Assembly (NCBI RefSeq): GCF_900102895.1
Contig: NZ_FNGD01000002.1
Coordinates: 62,001 to 126,000 of the forward strand
Direction: 5' to 3'
DNA: 64,000 bases
From: Arthrobacter sp. ov407
GTDB taxonomy: Bacteria > Actinomycetota > Actinomycetes > Actinomycetales > Micrococcaceae
The notes under the pieces were generated by a model. That model was not told where the DNA came from and did not search any database. It saw nothing but the letters and a program-made list of their open reading frames with translations. Positions 35,519 to 43,081 of this stretch are shown one piece after another (position 1 is the first letter of the stretch; the number at the start of each line of letters is the position of its first letter). Both the position numbers and the translations under genes were made by a program.

Positions 35519-37396
35519 CTAGTTGGGACGGAAGTAGCTGTTGCGGCGGGGCACCCGCCCGGGATCCACATGCGGCGGTGGGATGAACCAGGGGATGCCG
35601 GCCCGCATCTGGATGGTCCACTGTTCTTTGTGGATCAGGTGGTGATGGTGCGTGCACAGCAGGGTTCCGTTGTCCGTGCCGGTGCTGCCGCCCTTGGACC
35701 AGTAGGTGATGTGGTGGGCCTCGCACCAGGGTGCGGGGATGGTGCATTGCGGGAAGGCGCAGCCTTGGTCCCGGGCCGTGAGGGCCTTGCGGACATGGGG
35801 CGGGAAGACCCGGGAGGCGCGTCCGATGTCCAGGATCCGGCCTTCCCCGCCCAGGACCACCGGAATGATGTCGGCGTCGCACGCGATCTTGCGCACCGTG
35901 GACGCGGTAATCGGGCCAGTGAACGTCAGCGATCCGGTGCCCTCGTGGTGCGGGCCCGCGCCGTTCGGGGCGCCTACGCCGCCAAGCCGCTGGAGGAGGT
36001 CCCGGTAGACGATAGTGGCCATGACCTGGGGCCGCAGTCCGCCCGCGGCGGGCAGCCCTCCCGTGGCGAGGGCCGCTTTGCAGCCGCCGACCAGGCCGTC
36101 GAGCAGCCGCTGCGGCCGGGAGCGCAGGTCGAGCCGGTCAGCTGCACCGGTTTCGGCGAACACGTCGCCGCCCACGACGCCGCTCACGGCGGCGGCCGAC
36201 GAACTGGAAGCGCCGACGGCCAGTCCGTTACCGTCACGGATCTCGTCTACCGCGTCCAGACCAACCCGGCCATCCATTCCACCGCCGGCCGATCCAATAG
36301 AAGAGAATTCCGCCACCGAGTGCGGGCCAGCGCCGGTGTCTGCTCCTGCGCCGGCGTCTGCCCCCTGTCCCGGTCCTGGGACCGCGCCCGGGCCGGTGCG
36401 GGGGTTTGTCGCGGTGTTCATCACCGTGACGAGGTGTTCGAACTGGTCGGTGGTGGCGAAGATTTCCACGTGGTGCAGGCCGTGCCGGGGTTTGCGGATG
36501 AACGCGCCCTGGATCCGGCGGAGAAGTTCCTCAGACGGTTCGGCGCCGTCCTGGTCCAGGGCCTCGGTCCATCGCCGCGCTATCCGGGCCAGGAAGTCGG
36601 CGTCGTTCTCGATGGCCGTCATGGTCAGGGCATGTTCCATCGTGGCCGCGGCCTCGGGGTGGGAGGTGTGCCGGACCCGGTCCAGGGCGAGGATGATGAT
36701 GGTGGCGGTGTGGGAGGCCACGGTGCCGGAAGCGACGGCGGCGGCGAGCTCCGCCCGTACCGGGGGCTCGGTGTGGCCGGCGGTGCCGGTGCGGGGTAGC
36801 AGTTCGGCGCCGAGCGTGAGGCGGCGCCGGGCTTCGGCGGCGCTGATCCGCAGCCGCGCCCGCAGGAACTCGGTGGCGTTCCGGTAGCCGTCGTCGGCGG
36901 CGGCGGCCATGGCCACCGGCCCGGCCGGAGCACAGCTGGGGCCCGCCCCGGGGTCAGATCCGGTGTCGGATTCCTGTGTCCAGCCGGTGAGCCAGCCCGC
37001 GGGCGCCGCGGCGGCCGGCCCGGCCCCGGCTGACTGCTTGCGCGTCCGGTCCACCGCGGCGGCGGCAATGAGCTGCAGGTATTCCGCCGCCCGGGAAATG
37101 TCCTCGACCTGGGCGGCGAAGTCCGCGGCCTCCAGCAGGCCGAACCGGTCCGCTTCAGCATGGGCCGTCGGGCCCAACGAGCGCAGCATGGCCAGCGCCG
37201 AGTCCACTGCCGAGCCAACGGCCGTGCGCGCGGTACCGTCCGCTGCGCCTGTCATTACACCGTTCCCAATGCCGTTCACAGCGCCGGTTGCTGCACCAGC
37301 CCCACCGGAAACGGCAGCCAGACGGGGCAGCCAAGAGTCCATCGCCGGACCGGCCCAACGGGTCAGATCCGGGACGAACTCTCCAATGGCTTCCAT
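35519..37396 (-). CDS. DUF222/HNH endonuclease family protein (13E12-like)
   Basis: A 625-residue protein with an N-terminal DUF222 region (residues about 80-400, helical, including ADFAAQVEDISRAAEYLQLIA). The C-terminal HNH nuclease is near residue 560 (CAFPQCTIPAPWCEAHHITYW ... NGTLLCTHHHHLIH), with paired Cys for zinc and catalytic His. Several insertions are Ala/Gly-rich. These proteins are multi-copy in actinobacteria and their role is unclear. The ATG at 37396 is used; the frame extends to 37552 through what looks like the promoter region. No SOS box is seen here, unlike the DUF222-like stub at 12.8 kb. Confidence 0.9.
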   Translation of the reverse strand: MEAIGEFVPDLTRWAGPAMDSWLPRLAAVSGGAGAATGAVNGIGNGVMTGAADGTARTAVGSAVDSALAMLRSLGPTAHAEADRFGLLEAADFAAQVEDISRAAEYLQLIAAAAVDRTRKQSAGAGPAAAAPAGWLTGWTQESDTGSDPGAGPSCAPAGPVAMAAAADDGYRNATEFLRARLRISAAEARRRLTLGAELLPRTGTAGHTEPPVRAELAAAVASGTVASHTATIIILALDRVRHTSHPEAAATMEHALTMTAIENDADFLARIARRWTEALDQDGAEPSEELLRRIQGAFIRKPRHGLHHVEIFATTDQFEHLVTVMNTATNPRTGPGAVPGPGQGADAGAGADTGAGPHSVAEFSSIGSAGGGMDGRVGLDAVDEIRDGNGLAVGASSSSAAAVSGVVGGDVFAETGAADRLDLRSRPQRLLDGLVGGCKAALATGGLPAAGGLRPQVMATIVYRDLLQRLGGVGAPNGAGPHHEGTGSLTFTGPITASTVRKIACDADIIPVVLGGEGRILDIGRASRVFPPHVRKALTARDQGCAFPQCTIPAPWCEAHHITYWSKGGSTGTDNGTLLCTHHHHLIHKEQWTIQMRAGIPWFIPPPHVDPGRVPRRNSYFRPN

Positions 37397-37541
37397 AACT
37401 AGACTCTGCCAGAGGGGTACGACAGAAATAATGGGCCCGGTTCGGCCCAACTTGACCCCGGCACGGCTGACACACCCACCGCCCGTAACACTGCGTACGC
37501 TGCCCGCCCTCCTACACACCGCCGCGTGGCAAGCTGTAGGG

Positions 37542-38096
37542 ATGGACAGCACAGCCGCGCCCCGAGCCGGGGAATCGCCATTCGCACGACCGGTGTCGGG
37601 CGATCCGCGCCGCCCGTTAGGTCCACGGGACCCTGGTGACGCCTGGGTCGACGGCGACCGGGGACGGTTCTGGGGACGTTTCGGTTCCGCCGGGCTCCTC
37701 GTCCACGACGCCGGAAAGGGAATCCTGCTCCAACACCGCGCCTTGTGGAGCCATCAGGGCGGCACGTGGGGGCTCCCCGGAGGCGCCCTGCACCATGGGG
37801 AAGCGGCCATCGACGGGGCGTTGCGGGAAGCACAGGAAGAAGCGGCCGTGCCTCCGGAGAATGTCCGTGTCCTGTTCACGTCGGTGTTCGACGTCGGCTA
37901 CTGGTCTTACACCACGGTGGTTGTCGAAGCACTGAGGCCCTTCGAGGCCGCCATCAGTGATCCGGAAAGTCTCGAACTGCAGTGGGTGGGAATTGACGCC
38001 GTCGTTGGCAAGGAACTGCACCCGGGCTTCGCCGCCGCCTGGCCCGGGCTGCGCAGCAGGCTCACGGAGACCCGGCCCATCACCAGCAGCGTGTAA
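37542..38096 (+). CDS. NUDIX hydrolase
   Basis: A 184-residue pyrophosphohydrolase. The Nudix box is GALHHGEAAIDGALREAQEEAAV: GX5E and REAQEE are intact, but the usual Gly after the last Glu-X is Ala. WGLPGGAL precedes it and TSVFDVGYWSYTTVVVEA follows. An N-terminal extension of about 40 residues is Pro/Asp-rich. Substrate unknown. The ATG at 37542 is divergent from the HNH gene across 145 bp. The Ala substitution is tolerated in some family members, so activity is still likely. Confidence 0.92.
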   Translation: MDSTAAPRAGESPFARPVSGDPRRPLGPRDPGDAWVDGDRGRFWGRFGSAGLLVHDAGKGILLQHRALWSHQGGTWGLPGGALHHGEAAIDGALREAQEEAAVPPENVRVLFTSVFDVGYWSYTTVVVEALRPFEAAISDPESLELQWVGIDAVVGKELHPGFAAAWPGLRSRLTETRPITSSV

Positions 38097-38180
38097 CCAG
38101 CCGGGTGTAACGAGCTGGATCCAACCAACAGACTGCACCCAGCCGAGTTTCCGGGGCAAGCCCCGGACGGGCAGCCCGCC

Positions 38181-38735
38181 CTAGTGGTGCCGGGGCGCGG
38201 GGCGCCGGCGATACAGCCAGATGAGTCCCAGAATAGGCAGCAGGAGCGGGATGAATCCGTAGCCGCGGCCGAACAACGACCACACCGTCTCGTGCGGGAA
38301 GTTCACCGAGTCGAACACGCTCAGTGCCCCCACCACGAGGACGCCCACAAGCTCCACCAGGACTGCCGCCACGGAAACCTTGAACGCGGTGCGGCCCGGC
38401 TTCGCGAGGGACACGGTGGCCACGACATAGACGGCTGCGGCGAAGGCGGACAGCAGGTACGCCAGCGGCGCCTCGGAAAACTTGGTGAGAATCTGGTAGC
38501 CGGCCCGGGCGGTCGCCGAAATCGCGAACACGGCATAGACAGCAATCAGCAGCCGTCCGGGCCCGGTGTTGCGGGTGTCGGTCGCCGGCGGCGCAGTTTC
38601 CGCCGCCCCAGTTTCCGTGGAACCGGCAGCTGCCGGCCCGGCGTCCGCTGCCCCAGTGATGCCGGAGGCTGACCCCGCCGGGTTGCTCGTGCCATCCTGC
38701 GAGGATTTTGCGTTCACGTTTTCTGCCTCTTCCAT
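38181..38735 (-). CDS. Integral membrane protein with disordered N-terminus
   Basis: A 184-residue protein: about 60 residues of Ala/Gly/Thr-rich sequence (with the repeated GxxETxAAE style), then four TM segments (LLIAVYAVFAISATARAGYQ, LAYLLSAFAAAVYVVATVSL, VSVAAVLVELVGVLVVGALS, GFIPLLLPILGLIWLY). C-terminus is YRRRPAPRHH. Not recognised beyond a conserved actinobacterial style. It starts 1 nt after the stop of the 117-residue membrane gene, forming an operon tail behind truB. Confidence 0.8.
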   Translation of the reverse strand: MEEAENVNAKSSQDGTSNPAGSASGITGAADAGPAAAGSTETGAAETAPPATDTRNTGPGRLLIAVYAVFAISATARAGYQILTKFSEAPLAYLLSAFAAAVYVVATVSLAKPGRTAFKVSVAAVLVELVGVLVVGALSVFDSVNFPHETVWSLFGRGYGFIPLLLPILGLIWLYRRRPAPRHH

Positions 38736-38736
38736 C

Positions 38737-39090
38737 TCAATACCAGATCTGGTTCATGCGGGCCGCCATCACCAGGGCGGTGACGCCGACGGCGGCCAGG
38801 ACAAAGTTGCTCCAGCGGGTCCGCTCCAGGATGGCCCAGTACACGGCGCCGATCGGGAGCAGTAAGGCCGTGGCCAGATAGCCCCAGAACTCCCACAGCT
38901 CCCCGGCGATCTGCTCCCCGCTGGCCACCCGGACAACCGACCCCACCAGATAGACCAGGAGGGCAAGTTCGACGGCGGCCACCGACAGTATCGTCGTGTC
39001 GTTGGGCGCCTTCTTCAGGATGCCCGCGGCGGCGCAGATGATGCTGGAGAGCAGGCCCACCACAAGGATGATGTAGAAATACGCGTCCAC
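38737..39090 (-). CDS. Small integral membrane protein downstream of truB
   Basis: A 117-residue protein with four TM segments: FYIILVVGLLSSIICAAAG, ILSVAAVELALLVYLVGSVV, YLATALLLPIGAVYWAIL, and FVLAAVGVTALVMAARM. The GTG start overlaps the truB stop by one base (TAGTG), so it is translationally coupled to truB. Homologues with this size and position are common beside truB in Arthrobacter-like genomes; function unknown. Confidence 0.85.
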   Translation of the reverse strand: MDAYFYIILVVGLLSSIICAAAGILKKAPNDTTILSVAAVELALLVYLVGSVVRVASGEQIAGELWEFWGYLATALLLPIGAVYWAILERTRWSNFVLAAVGVTALVMAARMNQIWY

Positions 39091-40082
39091 TACTGCCCGG
39101 CCCGCTGCTCGTTGCCGCCCTCTTCGGTGCCCTGCTTTTCATTGGCCTTGTCGTTGCCGCGCTTTTCGTTATCGGGCGCGAACACCAGCACGGGCTTGGC
39201 GTAGCTTCCCGCGTCGGCCAAGAGCGCCACGAGCGTACCGTCCGGCGCGAACGCCGCTGCCGGCTTGTCCGCGGTCGCTGCCTCCGGCGTGCCGGCAGAG
39301 GCTCCCGCGGCGACCCTGCGGCCGAAGGAAATCTCGGTGGTCTCCGCCTCGGTGAGTTCACGGTTCGGCATCAGCGCCCGGGCCGCGTCGGAGATCTCCA
39401 GGACGTCCAGCTTCTCGGCCAATTGTTCAAGGGTGTGCGCCTGGTCAAGGGTGTAGGGGCCCACTTGCGTCCTGCGCAGTGCCGTCAGGTGGCCGCCGAC
39501 GCCGAGAGCGTCACCCAGGTCGCGTGCCAGGGCACGGATGTAAGTGCCGGAAGAGCACTCGACCGTGACATCCACGTCCAGGGCGTCCCTGTCTGCCTCA
39601 GCATCGCGCACGCGGCGGACCTGATGGACCTCAAAGCGGTGGATCGTCACGGGCCGGGCTGCGAGCTTGACCTCTTCACCGGACCGGACCCGGGCGTAGG
39701 CGCGTTCGCCGTTGACCTTGATGGCGCTGACGCTGCTGGGAACCTGTTCGATCTCCCCGGTCAGTGCGGCGACGCCGGCGCGGACGGCCTCTTCGGTGAC
39801 CCCGGCGGCGTCGCGGGTGGCAGTGACCTCGCCTTCGGCGTCGTCCGTCACGGTAGATTCACCGAGCCTGATGGTGGCCGTGTAGGTCTTGGAGGTGCCT
39901 ACGATGTAGGTCAGCAGCCGGGTGGCCTTGTTGATGCCCACCACCAGAACGCCGGTGGCCATCGGATCCAGTGTCCCGGCGTGGCCGACCTTTCGGGTAC
40001 CGGCGATCCGCCGCATCCATCCAACCACATCGTGGCTGGTCCAACCTTGCGGCTTGTCTACTATCACCAGTCCAGAAAGCAC
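39090..40082 (-). CDS. truB: tRNA pseudouridine(55) synthase TruB
   Basis: Makes pseudouridine 55 in the T-loop of tRNAs. The 330-residue protein begins VLSGLVIVDKPQGWTSHDVV and has KVGHAGTLDPMATGVLVVG with the catalytic Asp, KTYTATIRLGESTVTDDAEG, YARVRSGEEV and VECSSGTYIRALARDLG. The C-terminal extension (after about residue 300) is charged (NEKRGNDKANEKQG). The GTG at 40082 is exactly 7 nt after TATACT, which decides the start against longer open frames. Followed by two coupled membrane genes; divergent from the aminotransferase. Confidence 0.97.
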   Translation of the reverse strand: MLSGLVIVDKPQGWTSHDVVGWMRRIAGTRKVGHAGTLDPMATGVLVVGINKATRLLTYIVGTSKTYTATIRLGESTVTDDAEGEVTATRDAAGVTEEAVRAGVAALTGEIEQVPSSVSAIKVNGERAYARVRSGEEVKLAARPVTIHRFEVHQVRRVRDAEADRDALDVDVTVECSSGTYIRALARDLGDALGVGGHLTALRRTQVGPYTLDQAHTLEQLAEKLDVLEISDAARALMPNRELTEAETTEISFGRRVAAGASAGTPEAATADKPAAAFAPDGTLVALLADAGSYAKPVLVFAPDNEKRGNDKANEKQGTEEGGNEQRAGQ

Positions 40083-40089
40083 GCCTCCC

Positions 40090-40095
40090 AGTATA
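40090..40095 (-). promoter_or_regulatory. -10 box of a leaderless truB transcript
   Basis: TATACT on the minus strand, then 7 nt (GGGAGGC), then the truB GTG. The box is close to the -10 consensus and the spacing fits initiation at the start codon. No strong -35 box is visible. Confidence 0.65.
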
Positions 40096-40152
40096 TGCGG
40101 GCCAGCCGTGCCCCAACGCCCACCGACCAGCCTCACCGTGGACGCCGGGCAT

Positions 40153-40158
40153 TAGGAT
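40153..40158 (+). promoter_or_regulatory. -10 box of a leaderless aminotransferase transcript
   Basis: TAGGAT followed by 7 nt and the ATG at 40166. The upstream ATG at 40157 overlaps the box. This promoter is back-to-back with the truB promoter across about 80 bp. Confidence 0.5.
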
Positions 40159-40165
40159 GGCACAC

Positions 40166-41380
40166 ATGCCCGAGCTTGCCGCACATGTCCGCGACGTCCC
40201 GATCAACCAGATCCGCGAGATCACCGAAGCCGCCTGGGGAACGCCCGGTGCGATCGTGCTCAGTATCGGGGAGCCGGGGTTCGCAGTCCCCCGCCACGTC
40301 CTCGAGGCCGGGATGGCGTGCCTGGACCGGGACGAGACCAACTACACACCGAACGCGGGGATCCCGGCACTGCGGGAGGCCTTCGCCGCCCGCTTCCGCG
40401 AACACAACGCGACGCCGGTCGGTGCTGAGCGCGTCTATGTGGTCGACGGCGCCCAGCAGGGCCTGCACTTCGCCATGAGCCTGCTACTCTCCCCCGGCGA
40501 CGAGATCCTCATCCCCAACCCCGGCTACCCCACCTTCGCGATGACGAGCAGCCTGCTGCACGCCGTTCCCGTCCGCTACCCGCTGTACCCGGAGCATGAT
40601 TTCCAGCCGCGGATCGAGGACATCGAGGCGCTCATCACGCCCCGGACCAAGGCGTTGATCCTGAATTCTCCGTCCAACCCGCTCGGCGCCGTCCTCGGCG
40701 AGGACCTGACGCGCCGCCTCGTGGAACTGGCCAGGCGGCACGATCTGTGGGTCATCTCCGACGAATGCTACGAGGCTTTCACCTACGATGTCCCGCACGT
40801 CAGCCCGGCCCGCTTCGACAGCGACGTTCCGGGTGAAGCGCGCGTCTTTACTTCGCTCACGCTCTCCAAGACCTACGGGCTGACGGGACTGCGAATCGGC
40901 GCGCTGATCTGCCCGCCGGGCCTTGAGCAGAAGATGAATAACGTCATGGAGTCGATCGTGTCCTGCGTGGCCTCGCCGTCGCAGTACGCCGCGCTGGCGG
41001 CGTTGACCGGTCCGCAGGACTACGTCAGCCACGCCCACGCCCATTACCGGGCCAACCGGGACGCGGCCTCGGCCGTGTTGCGCTCCCACGGCATCCCCTA
41101 CCTCGCGGCGCAAGGCGCGTTCTACCTGTGGGCGGACGTCTCGCATGCCAGCGGTGGGGATGTCCGGGCATGGACGCGCCGTTTCCTGGCCGACTCCGGC
41201 GTGGCCTTCGCCCCCGGCACGGCGTTCGGCTCGATCGGCGAGGGCTGGATCCGGATTGCGCTCTGCGGAACCCGGGCCGATCTGGTGGAGGGCCTCCGGC
41301 GTATCCCCGCACGCGAGCCGGCAGCGGGCCCCGACGGGTCCACCGGCCCTACCGCCGGAGAAGCTGGCGCCCTAGCCTGA
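40166..41380 (+). CDS. Aminotransferase class I/II (PLP-dependent)
   Basis: A 404-residue fold-type I aminotransferase. Motifs: AIVLSIGEPGFAVPRHV at the start, NYTPNAGIPALREAFA, NPGYPTFAMTSSL, LILNSPSNPLGAVLG (PLP-binding Asn), WVISDECYEAF, the Schiff-base lysine in TLSKTYGLTGLRIG, and WIRIALCGTRADL. This is close to the aspartate/aromatic aminotransferase group but the substrate cannot be fixed by eye. The ATG at 40166 is 7 nt after TAGGAT; the ATG at 40157 is the alternative. Divergent from truB. Confidence 0.93.
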   Translation: MPELAAHVRDVPINQIREITEAAWGTPGAIVLSIGEPGFAVPRHVLEAGMACLDRDETNYTPNAGIPALREAFAARFREHNATPVGAERVYVVDGAQQGLHFAMSLLLSPGDEILIPNPGYPTFAMTSSLLHAVPVRYPLYPEHDFQPRIEDIEALITPRTKALILNSPSNPLGAVLGEDLTRRLVELARRHDLWVISDECYEAFTYDVPHVSPARFDSDVPGEARVFTSLTLSKTYGLTGLRIGALICPPGLEQKMNNVMESIVSCVASPSQYAALAALTGPQDYVSHAHAHYRANRDAASAVLRSHGIPYLAAQGAFYLWADVSHASGGDVRAWTRRFLADSGVAFAPGTAFGSIGEGWIRIALCGTRADLVEGLRRIPAREPAAGPDGSTGPTAGEAGALA

Positions 41381-41471
41381 GCACACGGCGCTTCCAGGCT
41401 GCCCCGCTTTTCTGGCTTCGGGTTGTCCTGGCCCGTGCGGGCGCCGTGGATTCCGGCCAAGGGAGTACATC

Positions 41472-41681
41472 GTGTGGTGGCAAGACCTGCTGTGGGGATT
41501 CTGGAATGGGCTGACGGCATGGATTGTGCTGATCGCCCATGTCTTTGGCTTCTGGAGTGAGTTCCCGTTCTATAACTCCGCCCGCGCTGGGAACTGGTAT
41601 GACTTCGGCTACCTCCTTGGCATGGGGTCCCCCGTGCTGGGCGGTGGGCTGGGAGCCCGCGGACGCTCCAGGCGCCGCTAG
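41472..41681 (+). CDS. Small conserved membrane protein (69 aa)
   Basis: A 69-residue protein with a Trp-rich N-terminus (MWWQDLLWGFWNGLTAWIVL) and two hydrophobic segments, the second around FGYLLGMGSPVLGGG, ending in basic GRSRRR. The pattern resembles a small conserved actinobacterial membrane family with a GNWYDFGYLLG segment. GTG start, and AAGGGAG lies 7 nt upstream. Convergent with the thioredoxin gene, 14 nt away. Function unknown. Confidence 0.75.
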   Translation: MWWQDLLWGFWNGLTAWIVLIAHVFGFWSEFPFYNSARAGNWYDFGYLLGMGSPVLGGGLGARGRSRRR

Positions 41682-41695
41682 GGCATTTCGTCGGG

Positions 41696-42124
41696 CTATT
41701 CCGCCAGTGCGGCGTCGAGCCAGTTGCGGAGGGCCGCGGCCGGCGGCGCGCCGGCCTGGCGGGCCGCCACCGCCCCTTTTTTGATGACAAGCAACGTTGG
41801 GATGGCCTGGATATCGAACCGCCGGGACAAACCCGGTGAGGTGTCGACGTCGACCTTCACGAGCTTGAACTTACCGGCCCGCTCCTGCGCCAGCTTGTCC
41901 AGCACCGGGCTGACCATCCGGCACGGCCCGCACCACGCCGCCCAGAAATCGACGAGAACCGGAACCGAAGACTGCTCCGCGACAACCGGGAAGTCGGCGT
42001 CTGACGCCGACACGATCCAGGGCAGGTCATGACCGCAATTGCCGCAGCGCGGATGCCCGGCAGCGGCCGCAGGAATTCGGTTGGTTTTCCCACAGCGCGG
42101 GCATTTGGTCAGGCTGGATTCCAC
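41696..42124 (-). CDS. Thioredoxin with N-terminal zinc ribbon (Trx2/TrxC type)
   Basis: A 142-residue thiol-disulfide oxidoreductase. The first 35 residues have a zinc ribbon CPRCGKTNRIP ... CGNCGHDLPW typical of thioredoxin-2, followed by a thioredoxin domain with active site WAAWCGPCRMVSPVL (near residue 66) and the cis-Pro segment IQAIPTLLVIKKG. The GTG at 42124 has a GGAG site; the longer open frame lacks similarity. It is separated from rbfA by a strong terminator. Confidence 0.94.
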   Translation of the reverse strand: MESSLTKCPRCGKTNRIPAAAAGHPRCGNCGHDLPWIVSASDADFPVVAEQSSVPVLVDFWAAWCGPCRMVSPVLDKLAQERAGKFKLVKVDVDTSPGLSRRFDIQAIPTLLVIKKGAVAARQAGAPPAAALRNWLDAALAE

Positions 42125-42219
42125 GGCACTCCGGCGCCTTTGCGCATACCTGCAGTCATGGTTCCATGGGACTCCCCCGCCCCTCAACGGGCCAAGGGTC
42201 GAAGGTCCCCGGATACGGA

Positions 42220-42263
42220 AACAGCAGGGGCCGGATCCGTTACCGGTTCCGGCCCCTGCTGTT
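42220..42263 (-). terminator. Terminator after rbfA
   Basis: AACAGCAGGGGCCGGA pairs with TCCGGCCCCTGCTGTT across a 12-nt loop, a perfect 16-bp stem. On the minus strand it ends in CTGCTGTTTCC, 8 nt after the rbfA stop. It closes the rimP-nusA-ylxR-infB-rbfA cluster. Confidence 0.85.
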
Positions 42264-42270
42264 GAAGGCA

Positions 42271-42780
42271 CTACTTGTTGCGGTCCTCATCGATCGCGTC
42301 GTTGTCGATGAGGTCCAGGTCCTCTTCGTCGAAGTCGTCTTCGTCGAGCTCCACGTCCTGCGGGGTGTCACTCTTGTAAGGATCAGCGTCCCCGGCGTGC
42401 TTGGCGCTTTCGGCCAGCGCGGCCACCTCGGCGTCGCGCTTCTTGGCCGCGCGGAGCAGTTCCTCAAGGTTCGAGGCGGTGACGGGGATCTGGTCGGCGA
42501 CGAACTCGAGCGTCGGAGTCAGCCGCACGGTGATGTTCCGGCCGACTTCCTGCCGCAGCACGCCCTTGGCCTTCTCAAGCCCCTTGGCGGCATCGGCCTG
42601 GGCCACTTCGTCACCGAACACGGTGTAGTAAACAGTCGCGTGCTGCAGGTCGTTGGTCACCCGCGAGTCGGTCACGGTGACGCCCTCCAAACGGGGATCC
42701 TTCACCCTCCGGCCCAGCGCCTCGGCAACGACAACCTTAATCCGCTGCGCCAACTTGGCAGCCCGTGCGGGATCAGCCAT
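42271..42780 (-). CDS. rbfA: 30S ribosome-binding factor RbfA
   Basis: Ribosome maturation factor acting on the 16S 5' region. The 169-residue protein begins [22 protein letters not shown]. It has the KH-type core [20 protein letters not shown] and [12 protein letters not shown], then [19 protein letters not shown] long acidic tail ([19 protein letters not shown]) extends beyond the usual length. It follows infB after 301 nt that contain the inverted-repeat element, and ends in a strong terminator. Confidence 0.96.
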   Translation of the reverse strand: MADPARAAKLAQRIKVVVAEALGRRVKDPRLEGVTVTDSRVTNDLQHATVYYTVFGDEVAQADAAKGLEKAKGVLRQEVGRNITVRLTPTLEFVADQIPVTASNLEELLRAAKKRDAEVAALAESAKHAGDADPYKSDTPQDVELDEDDFDEEDLDLIDNDAIDEDRNK

Positions 42781-42882
42781 TTCCACTCCTAAAAATTTGG
42801 ATGTACGACGGCGCCGGAACGGTGGCCGCACAACTGTTGGGTTTTGATGCCACGCCCCTAAGGCGAGTCTACGACGGACTCC

Positions 42883-43054
42883 CGTTGGGTTTTTTCCGGC
42901 GGCCTGGGAGTGGCATCCAAGGCGGCAGCCGAGAGGCCCGATGCGAGCTTGCGAGCATCGGGAAGGCTGACGCCGCTATCGGAGCCGGACGGTTTGCGAT
43001 CGAAGATCGAAAACCGTCCGGCGAAGGGGCGGGGCCGCCGGGAAAAACCCAACG
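42883..43054. repeat. 172-bp inverted-repeat element with internal hairpins (infB-rbfA gap)
   Basis: It occupies most of the 301-bp gap between infB and rbfA. Terminal arms of 22 bp (42883-42904 and 43033-43054) are inverted copies matching at 21 of 22 positions. Inside lie two more hairpins. The first nests GGCGGCAGCC/GGCTGACGCC (42921-42974, 9 of 10) over CCCGATGC/GCATCGGG (42937-42962). The second has a perfect 11-bp stem CCGGACGGTTT/AAACCGTCCGG (42985-43021), continued by CGATC-GAA-GATCG. The right arm can alternatively pair as GCGGGGCCG/CGGCCCCGC (43029-43061). No coding sense is evident. It could be a mobile repeat, a processing/attenuation site, or a structured RNA. Confidence 0.85.
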
Positions 43055-43081
43055 GCCCCGCACCTGTAACGCTAGAACACC

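Noticed and set aside
37397..37541. SOS box search upstream of the DUF222/HNH gene
   Set aside because: No CGAAC-N4-GTTCG-like sequence was found, unlike at 3.4 and 13.3 kb.
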